64,000 nt of DNA, taken from assembly GCA_032622095.1 (NCBI GenBank), contig CP136061.1, positions 88,218,983 to 88,282,982 on the forward strand, in the 5' to 3' direction. The position numbers and the translations under genes are program-made. A model generated the notes under the pieces. That model ran no database searches and had not been told where the DNA came from. It worked only from the letters and a program-made list of their open reading frames with translations. Each line of letters opens with the position of its first letter. Positions within the stretch are counted from its first letter, which is position 1. This DNA is from Siphonodentalium dalli. Taxonomy: Eukaryota > Mollusca > Scaphopoda > Gadilida > Siphonodentaliidae. Positions 20,826 through 32,651 of this stretch are shown one piece after another.

Positions 20826-22279
20826 GAAAGAAGTATTATCTGCATATGCCCTGTTATCTCAAGAGCCCAAATCAGCCGAGAACTATATGAGCCAACCAAT
20901 CTTTCATAATCTCCACATTAAGATACAACATCAGGTCTTGTTCATTAATGATATCTTAAAACAGGATGGCACTTTTATGAATAGTAGACATTCAGAACAT
21001 GTACGGACTGAAGGTCAATTACCTAACTCTTCAAGGGGTGATAACCTCAATACCTTCATTGTGGAAAAAAGAAATAAATAATGTGAACAGCAAATTAAAT
21101 GATATTAAAACAGTAAACTTTTACAAGATATTCGACAAGTAGAAAAACTGAACAAATATCTATACTGGAAATATATTAATACCATTGCAACAAGCAAGCC
21201 ATGCGGGCAATTTGGATGGAACAGAAAGTTAAATCTAGACCAGCCTGACTGGGGTGAAATATACCAAAGGCCATTTAAAATTTCAAAAAATACAAAATTA
21301 CAAGCCTTCCAATTCCAAATTAATCACAATATCATAGTTACAAATATATTTCTAGAAAAATGCAAAATTATAACATCTAACTTGTGTTCATTTTGTGATA
21401 AAGAAATAGAGAGCACAGAACATCTACTAGTCAACTGTCCCGAAGTAAAACCATTATGGGAATTTTTTTCAAATATACTAAAGCTGTATTGTGATCTGGA
21501 GTACTCACTAAAAACGAAAGATATCATATTTGGAATTAAAACAATGACAAATCCTTTGCCGATAAACAATATCATATTATTGATAAAGCGTTACATACAT
21601 GTAACCAGATGTATGAACAAAGTCTTAAGCATTGAATCTGCATGTCATTTCTTAAAGCAAGAGTACCAAACAGAAACACTAGCAACCAAATGGAATATGT
21701 CTTTGAATAGAAACATAGGGACAAAAATGGGACAGTGTCCTTACAGTTATGTCCTTATAGTAAATTTATAAATAAAAAATAAACTGTCAAAAAAAAAAGG
21801 AGAATAGAAAAAAAGGATTGCAAAAAAAGAGCTATCACAAATAGAATCCACATAAAGCCAGAACTCTACAAGACCCATATCCTTCTCACCTAAACAGCAT
21901 TATACAGTCGAAAACATTATCTCAGAAATGTAGGGATATGTATATGTCCATATGTATTTGTATATATATATGCATATATATATGTATATATATAAGGGTA
22001 TATATATGTGCATGGATATGTGTACGTATGTATGTAAATGAATGACACACTTTTTAGTAGCTTCGTGACTGTAAAAGAAGCAACAATGCCTTCCAACTGA
22101 ACTAATTCCAACAACTTGGCATTGATTAGTAGTAATACTAAGAAACATACATGTATATGATCCATTTTCAATTGAATTTCTTTTGCAGAAAATATATGTA
22201 TGTTAATATTTGAATGTAAATTGTAACAAAAAAAAGGAATAAATTATAAAAAAAAAAAAAAAAACTAAAAAAAAAAAAA
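20826..22279 (+). mobile_element. 5'-truncated L1/Tx1-like LINE insertion with poly(A) and 15-bp target duplication
   Basis: The C-terminal part of ORF2 is readable: EPKSAENYMSQPIFHNLHIK, then (21,180-21,771) the post-RT region with QPDWGEIYQRPFKISKNTKL and the zinc-binding tail LCSFCDKEIESTEHLLVNC. This matches the 'C.FC...E...EHL...C' ending of L1/Tx1-group ORF2. A frame change lies near 21,080 and there are stops between. The 3' UTR has AT-repeat and A-rich blocks and ends in a long interrupted poly(A). AACTAAGCTGGAGTA flanks both sides (20,811-20,825 and 22,280-22,294), a perfect target duplication implying a recent insertion. Reverse transcriptase palm and endonuclease are missing by 5' truncation. 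Confidence 0.9.
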
Positions 22280-22330
22280 AACTAAGCTGGAGTAAGAATC
22301 TATCTTCAAATTTACCTTTTTTTGTCTAGA

Positions 22331-22930
22331 TCAACCAGGGATGTTACCTGTAATTTTCTCATACAGTTTGTTCGATGCGAGAGGGTCATTGTTTGTAAGA
22401 TAAGATAAGTTTAATAGGCAAAACATCCTTATAAGGACAGTATGCAAACATAATAATATATAGTTGTACATTGAACAATGTAATAAATGATATAATAAAT
22501 AATAGATGGTAATATATAACCATTTAAGTAAAGCTGAATGTGCATAGGGTTGTCTCGTCTTCATTTATTCATTGCTTATGAGGCGATGCTCATCGCGTGC
22601 GGAAAATTCTTTTCGGATTATATGACATATTGAAGTGCATGAATTTGAAATATTGTTGGATAGGATTTTGACAAGCTGTTCAGTTTGTGTCATGTTTTCA
22701 AAGTCTGGGAACTGTGTCTTCATAAGAGTTATTAGTTCGAGCCGCGGTGTGTGGTAAGCACTACATTCCAATGGGAAGTGTTTTTCATCTTCAATAGCAT
22801 CATCGGAACAAAATATACATAGTCTTTGTTCCAATGCCGTCGGTGGTTGGGTGTGGCGTCCCTTTTCAATAGCCAGTTTATGATTACTTATACTTATATG
22901 TTGTTTGTTGATTCGACAGTTCATTCTATA
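22331..22930 (-). pseudogene. 3' end of a second LINE (ORF2 zinc-binding tail and 3' UTR)
   Basis: The frame at 22,565-22,924 reads SISNHKLAIEKGRH and LCIFCSDDAIEDEKHFPLEC with AYHTPRLELI. This is the ending 'S.H.L.IE.GRY..R.C..C...IEDE.HFL..C..Y...R' shared by many CR1/RTE-like LINE ORF2s. A short CTTATCTTATC repeat in the trailing part (about 22,388-22,405) fits the microsatellite-like 3' ends of such LINEs. Upstream sequence is decayed: a stop lies three codons before the first Met. Confidence 0.75.
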
Positions 22931-25560
22931 TTAGTACGGTGTTCATTTACGTTCCGAAATTCAAGTTGCCGGGTCCCGAAAGTGTGATGATCAGGTTGGC
23001 TGTGTATATTGTTTGTGTACCAATGTTGATACTCTATTGTAAGGAACAGGAATGGGCTGTTGATCGCACATTGAAGGTAGTGAAATACCTGTTTCACATT
23101 GATTGATGTTGTGAATCGTTTTGACCTCTCCATATAGTGACGATCCGCGCCCTTCCGGGGTGCCTACTGCTGCTGTTATGTGGTACATGTGCTCCCGTGG
23201 CCTGTTAATGGGAACGTGACTTCGTAGAGAACTGTCGATGGGGACCTTACAAAATTAGCATCCGACGTGTCGGACGTGGGGTCCTCATATTGCGGCGAAC
23301 ATACCCATGCTTGGACTGATTAATGTCATGGACAGTTGATGGTATTATAATGAATGAATGGCGTCTGGGTGAAGCGCTGTATGTTCGATGCAAGGTGGTG
23401 GTGTGCTTTAATTGACTGATTTCATGTTATTGCTGCAACATTTAAGCAAGTATATGGTTAAAATTGTAATCCGTGCATTAGTTTCCAGCCGATGAGCAAT
23501 TGGTGGAGTCAGGCGTTTGGAAACGTGCTTGCATTGAATCATGGCGCGGAGACATCGCTGTGCGATGTATGCGGTTGATGCTGTGGATCATTGTGGACAC
23601 TTCACATGCATCTGATATACAACATACGCGTAGAACGCCTACCGGAAACAGCCATATAATTTCAAGATGACCAGATACTATATGCGCATGTAACAGTGTT
23701 GAATATTTGCTAACTCGGGACGCTGTATGTTGCTGTTTTTGTGCTGCTGACAGCGATCTCCCAACTTATTGCGGTTTTAGGTGAAGTTTAAATACCATGC
23801 ACAAGGAAAGCTATTCATAGAAATGTGTCTCCTTGAACAACACGGACACTGATAACGGAAAGGAACAAAACATCTATGTTATTATGCCTGTCTTGTGTTC
23901 AACGTCTGCAAAGCTCCGCAGTATTAAATAGTCCATGTGTCGCGTGCTGTTTTTCTTTTGGTGGGTCTAAATAGCTATTCTCTGCAAGTGTCTTTGGGGC
24001 GGTCGGCAATGCAGCGTATAAGTGAGCTAGAATGTTACATGTATTTCGTGATCTCTTATTGAATTATCACAATGATTATAAGAGTGTATGCTATTCCACC
24101 ATGTTGTTACATATACATACATGGCGCGTATGTCGGTTTCTTATCTGCGGAATCGAGTGTTTTCGGTAAGCTGATGCGCCGCTCAATGTGGGCATATATG
24201 CTGGATTTTATGGTGATAGTTCACGTTTGGTACCCGAGCGCCTCGTGCGATTAACCAATGAACGCTGACGTATGCATCCTTTGCGTTGTGCGCTGAAGTG
24301 TCCCTGAACAAGTCCACTACCGTGCGTTTTAGCAACCAACATTTTACTTGCCAATAAACGTTGTAAGTATTATGGAATAAAGCAGGCGCCAATATTGCAC
24401 AAAAATGTTTTCCCGTGAGTGTATCGTGTTGTGGCCTTTGTAATGTGGTTCAGAGTCTCAGAGCGGAATTTTGTTTCCGTAGAATGTGTTTGCTATTCGT
24501 TAAAACCAACGTACAAGCCATAGGTGGCATGTGTCTTTTTAGCAAGTGTATATTGTTGGGTCATATCGATGTGCCAAGCTGTGCAGCTGTCTGCAGTGTT
24601 GTAACATAGTTGCCGTGTACTACTGTTTCTGAGTTGTGGATGCATCGGTCGAATGTACTTGCTGTCTCCAGAACCTGTGGTGGATGTGTTTCGAGACATC
24701 CAATCCAGTCATCATATCCGTCCATATCTTATTCTAACACGAATTGTGACATTGTGTAACTTTACATGAGCCAGCAATAATCCATCGTCCTCCTTGTACA
24801 CGAACATTTGTTGGCATCGATGGTCACGGTATATATATATGCATGCTATGGCCAGTTTCAGTTCGGCTGTTCAAGTGGACCTTTAGATTCGTTGTTGGTG
24901 CTGTCCTGTGATTGTGTTAAGAGTTCATTCTTGCATTCTGAATAGATTTGTACATCCATGAGTAAGATGTGGTGCTGGTTCCGTGTGCTCCATTCTGTCG
25001 ATTGTCTATCACATGCGTGGCGCTTATGTAGTGCATGTGAGTGTTGTAGGTTTTCCTTTGAGCTATCCAATTGCCGATGTACCGCATATCACGGAGCTGC
25101 ATGGATATTGTAGCACCGTCTGTTGCTTTCTTCTGTAGACGGAACTGGGGTGGATGAAGCTTGGATGGAGTTGCCTACCGGAATTATGTAATGACTTAAT
25201 ATTAACATGGGTGGAGCGAGTGGTGTATGTTGGTGATGAAGATCAAGTTGATGTATGTGCGCGTTTGCTGATGGTTTCTGTATTTACGATACTTTATTCT
25301 GATGTGCATGGTGTGGTGGATCAACCTGTGATCTATCGGCTGATGTGCCTTGTATGGACAGTCAAAATATAACGTCGTCGGGGAAGGGTGGCGTTGGTGT
25401 GCTACATGCATAGCAGTCTTCACTCAATGGCTGATCAAGTGGAGTGGCTATGCTGGGTGGTAGTTGATTGCTGAAGTTGACGTTCCTGTTGGGACGACTG
25501 AATTTATTGAATTCCTTGAAAATGATCGGTCAGTAATTGGGGCTATGAATAAAAGTATGC
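22931..25560. other. Compositionally distinct, unassigned stretch
   Basis: Less AT-rich than its flanks, with many TGTG/GCG words. Minus-strand frames with few stops occur (24,183-24,392; 24,493-24,699; 24,858-25,102), one containing RDMRYIGNWIAQRKTYNTHM, faintly like the RT thumb 'KYLG..ID..L.W..H'. It may be the decayed body of the LINE whose tail is at 22.6 kb, but no YADD or endonuclease motif was found. No host gene is recognised. Confidence 0.35.
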
Positions 25561-26680
25561 TGTCCAGCACACACGATAACTTCTAATTATCTGAATTATA
25601 TATCCACAACTGTGGCGCCCAAGATGATCTGTTGTATTTCCAAAACTGGGTGGATAAACTGGACACCAGAAAGTCTTTGATAGAGTATATGCATGTGCGT
25701 GTACGTGTAGTTCTGGAGAGTTTCATATGTGTGATTCAATTGCTCGAAATAGATCTCATGGACATAGCCACAGACGGCTAAAGGATATATACCGTCAAGG
25801 CAACAGCATTAAGTCTCGTGAATATATGTGTGTTGAATGTAATTCAACGATAAATTCGCTCTAATATCGAAAATCATAAGGGTGTCGAAAAGTAACAAAT
25901 CCGTATTAACGGGGTACTGTTCGTGGAGTGGATACCGCATAACATTAACCATATGTACGTCCTTATTTGTAAATGAAAGTGGTGTATGTCCTAGAAGCGG
26001 GAATGAAAATATCTAAAATATCATACCAATGCAAACATTCAGAACATTATACATGCACAGTGATACCTGACTGAAATATTAGGCATGTTGGGACTACATG
26101 TACTTATACCATCGAAAGACTAATGATTTATATACATGTATGTCAAAAATAATTAACCAGTCACTGCATGAATAATAAAGAATAGTAACATATTAAAACT
26201 GATATGAACCTTGTTTGGGAAACGGATTATAGCCCAAGCCACTGGGTGGTTATTCATACACTCAATTACTGTATTGCATTACGAAGGTTGGAGAAGTTTT
26301 ATATGAACCTATCTAAATTGTTTAAATATGATAAGGTATCAGCTTCGATGATATTTTAGATCCTTATTGTTCCATGTGGCAAGAAGACTCATATACGTAG
26401 AATGATTGAGACATTTCCAATATTGAAATAGAACAAGATAGAACTAAGAAATTATATCTACTTGAGTTATAGACCACTATGGGTTCAGTCCCCAATGTGC
26501 ATGAAAGCAGATGTAACAAGTCAGTTCTCAACACAACTCACTTTAGCGTACTTCGGACAATAAATAACCGTGTTTTACGGCGTTATTGTTAGAGATACCG
26601 CTTCGGTGTTGCGACCATATTGTAGAGAATTTAATTCCGGTTCCAACGGTACCACAACGGACGTTTCGTACCACTATGGT
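25561..26680. other. No recognisable feature
   Basis: AT-rich sequence; no supported gene. A small palindrome (GTACCACTATGGTAC) at about 26,668-26,682 lies beside the inverted repeat member. Confidence 0.4.
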
Positions 26681-26709
26681 ACTTAGGACAGATTGGAACT
26701 CAGGTCGCG
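26681..26709 (-). repeat. Right member of the 29-bp perfect inverted repeat
   Basis: Exact reverse complement of 19,708-19,736. Beyond it, AACCAATT resembles the inverted AATGGTT flank of the left copy. Confidence 0.7.
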
Positions 26710-26920
26710 ACCAGTCATAACCAATTAAAATATGATCTTGTTAATTATGATTGTGTGTTCTTATACTATATCATTTACATCTTCCACATACTGTACTCAT
26801 CTATACAATTAACCCTATCATTTTAATCACTGGATAAATGAAGTTTATCCTAGATCCGGGAACACATATGACAATAACTATTCTATCTTATGTACTATCG
26901 GACAATTACTGCAAGCTTAC

Positions 26921-27061
26921 CAGTGTGTTATAGGATTCTGGAGGTTCATAATCATCGGGTAGGTGGCTGCGATTAATCACCCACAACATCTTGGTGTATA
27001 AGTCCACAACCTTCAAGCGAGAAAGTTTAAAATGGTCTATACGATTTAATGGACACAAATG
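26921..27061 (-). CDS. Candidate internal exon, 47 codons, unknown family
   Basis: The minus-strand acceptor TTTACTCACAG ends at 27,062 and a strong donor (CTG then GTAAGC) follows 26,921. The 141 bp between them are open, phase 0 at both ends, and read HLCPLNRIDHFKLSRLKVV, then DLYTKMLWVINRSHLPDD and YEPPESYNTL. The composition is strongly protein-like. The same frame stays open further upstream (to 27,250), so an alternative acceptor (ATTGCAG near 27,100) is possible. I do not recognise the protein. With the candidates at 28.1-28.9 kb it may form one minus-strand gene. Confidence 0.45.
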
Positions 27062-28123
27062 CTGTGAGTAAATGTTGTGATGAATATCTGCAATATTGCA
27101 TTCACGAGTGTAATGTTTAAAGTATAATATAAAAAACAACATCAATGCAATCGAATGCCATTTGAATACGATCAAGACAGAGAGCTTTTTGGTGCACTGC
27201 CTGTTCTGTGATAATATTAGTTTTCCTACTATTATTTTATATGTTAGCAATTGCAGCGTTGAGGTTGCAAAGCGTATGAATCATTAACCTTTTCTGTACT
27301 AAATTGATTCTCCCATGGATTCAGTCATAAACGTATAGATTGGAAGGGTCTATAATTCAGTTGGTAATATAAAGTTCAGGAAATAAAAGTAGGTCGTTTG
27401 TTGACCTTTCTGGAACTCATGCAGGATCATGCAGTGGATGAGCTAGATATCTGTTTCAGGAGTTACTGTAGTTATAGATGCACGAGTGAAAGGGATTATG
27501 GACATTTTGCGAACATCTAAATTAACTAAATGGTTGAGGAGTGTTTGGCGTTAAAAAGTGGGACCGATTGACCTATTTAGTAGTTTACTTGTTAATTACA
27601 ATATAAATATGAGTTTTTAACGATCGATGAATGTGCATTGTGAATTTCCACAACTCATGTACCAGTTTTTTCCGTCATACGTTTATATTATACTGTTTTA
27701 AACAAATTATAATTCAAAATCGCTTTGTTGGTGACGTAGGTGCCTGGCCCTACAGTAGAGACGTGATTTGTGAACATATCCTACGCAAATACACACATAA
27801 TCGACCTATAATGTGAAATAGGTACATAATGTGATTATTTGATTCTGAAAAAAAAAGCAAATCATGTTATTTCGTATTATGCCGCAGGCCACAGTGAAAA
27901 GTGCGTACACATGAAAAGTCGTGAGTTGATTCATTTGCGTCATTGTCCGCACATAATATGCTTAGAGTCGCCTCATTATGAGGATAATGTGACTAAAACG
28001 CTCTCACATTCAGCATATTATCGACTCAGAATGATTATCTACCTAAAACAAGTTCTATTATAAGCAAATAATGTGTGAGTTTTCTGGAGAACAGGCTAGA
28101 TTTGTGGTAATACATGTTCTAAC
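27062..28123. other. Probable intron; nothing assigned
   Basis: AT-rich sequence between exon candidates. A plus-strand frame near 27,375-27,500 (TFLELMQDHAVDELDICF) looks protein-like but has no clear splice sites or strand agreement. Confidence 0.35.
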
Positions 28124-28234
28124 CTTGGTCCATCGTTTCCTCCGTTCGTTTAACATCGCGGATCTGAGCAGAGTGTTTGCCGCGAGGTGCAGCTGGTCCA
28201 GTGAACTGAAGTCCCATTTCTCGCCATAAACCAT
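28124..28234 (-). CDS. Candidate exon, 37 codons, possible start exon
   Basis: From an ATG in good context (GCGATGG, 28,234) the minus strand reads MVYGEKWDFSSLDQLHLA and ANTLLRSAMLNERRKRWTK, then a GTTAGA donor after 28,124. GC-rich third positions (CTG, CTC, GCG, CAC) contrast with the AT-rich flanks. The frame upstream of the ATG contains a stop within about six codons. A competing frame at 28,150-28,395 also stays open. Further upstream (28,396-28,462) an acceptor GATGGCAG and a GTATGT donor bracket another short open segment with DSGATYMC. Family unknown. Confidence 0.35.
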
Positions 28235-28689
28235 CGCGTCCTAATTTCTATGTAGACGATCCCAGTATCTGTCTTTATTTTCGAGGCTAAAATGTGACTC
28301 AGCATTGGACCACTGCTGCCTGTTTTTTCATTTCCCGATATTTTGCCTGTAAAAACAAACCTATAACATAGATCGAATAAGAGACATACGCACATATAAG
28401 TGGCTCCACTGTCGCCTATTTCGTCGCAAACTCCAGGCAGAGTTATGTCCCATCGCTCCGCTGAGATACCACTGCCATCATGACATTAATTGGTAAGGAA
28501 TTCTTACATGTTTTTTGTTCTTATGTTTTAGGATTAAAATTGTCTATGTCTGGTTCATATTGTTCTTATCAATACCGAAAGAATTACCATTATGGCAAAC
28601 TTAGAAAAAAATTTGGTGGTCAAAACAAGATAATAGGTGACTAAATAGTAGTAAATACAGTTCCGCGACGATATGTAAAAATATATTTA

Positions 28690-28847
28690 TCGTCTGCAAA
28701 GTACACTCATTGTGACAGTGATATATCGCAGCGATAGCGTAGAGGGCGCTGTATGGAGTTTGATTTCGTCGCTGTAAAAGATTGGAGGACACTTTGTCGT
28801 CAATGAATTCACAGAGGTTAGGTATGCACAATTCATAAAATCTCTGC
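28690..28847 (-). CDS. Candidate exon, unknown family
   Basis: The acceptor ACTCTGTGCAG precedes 28,847. The frame reads QRFYELCIPNLCEFIDDK and VSSNLLQRRNQTPYSALY, then AIAAIYHCHNECTLQ. It is cysteine-containing, helical-looking and protein-like. The 3' boundary is unclear: no strong GT near 28,690. It is the same strand as the 28.1 and 26.9 kb candidates and upstream of them. Confidence 0.35.
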
Positions 28848-28920
28848 CTGCACAGAGTTCAAAGCTCATTCGGTTATTAGTAGATAGCTTATTCATCTGC
28901 GCTACTAATCATGCCACGAT

Positions 28921-29332
28921 TCTCTACTCTGGCTAACGCCCGTAGTGATCATATTCCACCAGTACAAAACCTGGGAACTTTTTGAAGTTTTGACAGGGAA
29001 CATTTATTAGCTTTATTATTAGCTGTTCCTTAATAATATACGTCACTGCGGGTGAAGGTCCCAACTCAAAATTGCATGTTTTCTGTGACTTTTGTGAGCC
29101 GATATCGCAATAAACCCAGGAGAAATTCCATAATTGCAAGCGAAGCAAAGCAAAATCGCTCAATAATTCACTTAAATAATGAATTTTCGAACGGATAATA
29201 ACGAAGAAACGAAGAAATATATTCCCCGCGTTATTTTTTCGACCTTATAAGGTTCCCTGTCAAAACTTCAAAAAGTTCCCAGGTTTTGTACTGGTGGTAT
29301 ATGATCTGTACGGGCGTTAGCCAGAGTAGAGA
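28921..29332. mobile_element. MITE-like element H with about 80-bp inverted repeats
   Basis: The left arm begins TCTCTACTCTGGCTAACGCC and extends to ACAGGGAAC near 29,001; the right arm (29,252-29,332) is its complement with few differences. The interior of about 250 bp is non-coding. No target duplication is evident. Confidence 0.8.
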
Positions 29333-30764
29333 TTCATGACATGATCTACTTCGCTACAAGTCTCGTATGCTATATACACGCTGGACATGCACACAACATC
29401 TAAACGGTTTGACCATGTACGTGTAGGCGAAATCACCACGAGAGTCATGCGACCTCCGCTAAAAATGGCAACAGCCGCAACACATGTTACAAGTTACACG
29501 TACGCGTGTCTGATTAAAACCAACAAAATATACTGCACACATTGTGAATAATTCCTGTTATGCATGGTAGGGATGACAAATTTCAGGAGAATGCAATTTC
29601 TGAATAATCATGAATATTTCTTCTCTCATTTTGACACTTCAAGTGATTTTTTTCCGAATGTACGCCCAACACCGAAATATGTACGCCGGACACCGATGAA
29701 TTGACTGAATGTGTTGAGCTATCGAAACCAGTGCTGCTCATTTTCATATTGAACTAGAATGCACTCACTGGAGCTACCTATACTTGTGCCCATCACACAT
29801 TTGACATGTTTTGTTTTGTCTTACCAACACCACTTTGAAGTTCCCGTCTATTGCATCTGTCTCCAATCTTCATTTCTCACCACGAGGAACAATTATGAGA
29901 ATGGTCACAACAACTCCTCCATTTAGGGAAGGAGGATGCCCGACCTTCCCAGTCTCTTTGAAAAGCCGACAAAATTATATATCGGATGTACGTCTTTAGC
30001 AAACTCCATGCAGGGTTTACCTCCCTTGATGACTCGGTAATACCGCTGCTACCGGCGACATTTCACTCACATTTGGTGGACTTTCGCGAAATTAAGATAT
30101 ATACTAAGCGAACAGAACAACATGCTGCTCTTGTTAAGCACACACAACATAGAAAAAAAATTGTATAAATTTTGAACCTTAAGTTTGAAAAGTCCCACTA
30201 AAACCGAAGAACTATATTTCGAAACGGTGTGATTCGGTTCTCCGATTATTTTATCAGCACAAAAGTCAAAACGCACATGGACGACAATGTCACGACAACA
30301 CGCATGGCAAGTCAGGCACAAGAGTTCTAATTTGCTCCAAATTTGACGAGTTGCTTGCGAAAATCGTCAACAAAACTACCGATCTGATCCTCCATTCTGT
30401 CATTAAGTTTTTAGTGCGGGAATTGTTCTCAAAACACATAGGAAATTAACCTTTGGGGCGATCGGGTTTCGCCATTTTATTCGGAAAACCCCGCGCTAAA
30501 TATAGAAACGTAAACTAGTACCCAGCCGGTGACAGAGTCAGAAAGGAAGTATGACTGGTGCGCTCTGGTAGAGATTGCGTCTTTAGAACTCTCTATTAAA
30601 TTATGCTCTGTTTTGAAGGGATTCCCCCCATTTCATTGGAGAGCGCGGCGCAGACTATTGGTTTATGGCATAACCGATCACTTCACAGATCTGAGTACAA
30701 TGACGCGTTGACAATTTCCCCACGCATTGTCAAACTCAACTATTGTTGGAAAACTGAACACAGG
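29333..30764. other. No recognisable feature
   Basis: Short overlapping frames (29,811-29,999; 29,986-30,321; 30,529-30,711) on both strands without motifs. Nothing supportable. Confidence 0.4.
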
Positions 30765-31336
30765 CGATATATCCAGGGGGGTCGGAAAAAAATTTGCAGG
30801 CACGTATGCTGATTTTTGACTTTCGACCCTTGTTGTCACCCACCCACCCCCGCGTCCAAATTTGTTTCCGTTTTCGGTAGTTTTTTCCGACCATTTTTTG
30901 ACACCCACCCCCTTTTAACACTAACACAGAGATTTGCGGGGGGAATTTCACTGTAAACAGTTGTATATGAATTTCTGTGCATACTATTAGTCATGGATGT
31001 GAACATTGACATGTATACAGGAACAAGTCATTTTGGGGTTATTCGTTCAAAAAAAACATGGCTGCCAGCAGCCATCTTGGATTTCAAAATTCAATCCATT
31101 ATCATGGGCTATAGGCTATACTGTTTGTCTGATCATCATGACATTTGTCATTTATGTTAATATTGACATATAGATGTGTTTTAAGCCAAAAACTCATTGC
31201 AAAAACAATCGAAAAGACTTGCAGGAAAAATATTTTTGAGTTGCGGAAAAAATTGTTTGTTGGTCCTATCGACCACCCACCCACCCCGGCATACGTGCCC
31301 GGAAAAAACTGTTTTCCACCCCCCCCTGATATATCG
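30765..31336. mobile_element. Inverted-repeat element T carrying one repeat-E unit
   Basis: The ends pair CGATATATCCAGGGGGGTCG with its near-complement at about 31,318-31,336, followed inward by GCAGGCACGTATGC facing GCATACGTGCCCGG and by C-rich CACCCACCCACCCC blocks. The centre (about 30,990-31,175) is a repeat-E unit in reverse orientation: CATTTTGGGGTTATTCG, GCAGCCATCTTGGATTTC, TCTGATCATCATGAC. Non-coding. Confidence 0.7.
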
Positions 31337-32651
31337 ATAATTAATTTTACTCATCGCGATATTGGAGACATCGCCTTCTAGTTTTTATAAGTCAACAATA
31401 TTCATGAATGATTTTTTATTCTTTCGCATCTTGTTTATAACTATTTCTAAATACTATACGATTCTCACAAACATTTACTACGCCAGGAATGCAATCCATA
31501 TTTGGAAACGGTTTATTACGTGATGTTGGGAATGCCGCGTCGTCGTAGAAATAAAATAAAATATAATGGACACTTCTAGAGAAGTACAATCGTTAGGATA
31601 TTCGTCGGCCCCAATGAATCAAATCAAAATGTCCAAGTCCAGGAAAACCAATTTGCAACCCTAATTAATTTGGTCAACCATTTCTTTACTAAATACGCAC
31701 TGCCGAGTAGTTATCCCTTGGGAAATGGTCAGATAATAAATTCAACAATTGACCATAGACCGTTTGTTGAACTTATTATCTGAACATTTTCCTCCAAAAT
31801 TTCTTTCCAAAAAGCTCATTATAGATCACATAAGTTATTAGTTCCCCTTTAAGTCATCTGATGTAAAAAAGTAAGTAAGTAATGCGTTATTCTCGGCCAT
31901 TGTTCATGGTACGTGTGAAGATGCACCTATCTCATGACTTTCCCTGGTCAGGTGACTCACCTGAACAAATTTTCCTGCATAAGGATAACTTTTTATTGCT
32001 CATATTTACCCATTTAATCGTATGAGGTCAACGGCATCTCTCGCGTGACACTCTACGGATCAATTTATCCCCCGTGTTTCAATGTTCACTGACCAGATTG
32101 CAACCATTCTGTGTATATAATTAATTATTTAATTAAGTTAATTATTAGTGCCCTTTTGAGACATCTGATGTCAACGGGACCTCTCTATAATAAGATTCCC
32201 CGGGTCAAATTACCCATATCTACACATTTTCAGCTCCGATGGTCCAATCGTTTGGTCGCCTCTAGCCAAAATGTCATATGAAGGAAGATTAACGATTCAG
32301 ACTGCATAACAAATTAATGATGGAATATAGCATGAATCGGCATAACTTCAGTAACGGGCGGCCTATCACTACCATTTTTCGGCAACGTGCTCAGTGTTAT
32401 AACGGGCATCGATAATGACTGAGGAATAATTCTAACTTGACGACGACCTTCATGTCCCCAAAGGTGAACATCTACCAAATATAAAGAGATTATTTTGAAG
32501 ATAGCTCACGTTATCATTTAGACAACGCAAAAAAATATGACCCGTGTTTCCTAAACTGTAAACCATTTACCAGCTATCCAGAAATTATGTTTAATATTGA
32601 TTATGATTAAATTATAATCAGGACAGCCTAACGATAAAGGTGGATTATCTC
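31337..32651. other. Two weak direct repeats, otherwise nothing
   Basis: TTAGTTCCCCTTTAAGTCAT (about 31,840) and TTAGTGCCCTTTTGAGACAT (about 32,140), each followed by CTGATGT, suggest a diverged 300-bp tandem pair. No gene. Confidence 0.4.

Noticed and set aside
21900-22171. Tyr/Ile-rich minus-strand frames
   Set aside because: They read through the TATATA-rich 3' UTR of the LINE on the opposite strand.
19705-26712. Interval bounded by the 29-bp inverted repeat considered as a large virus-like element
   Set aside because: No polymerase, integrase or capsid-type part was seen inside; contents are LINE remnants and unassigned DNA.
28396-28462. Segment reading DSGATYMC considered as an immunoglobulin-domain exon
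   Set aside because: Only the 'D.G.Y.C' motif matches, with no partner cysteine or tryptophan, and three frames are open here.
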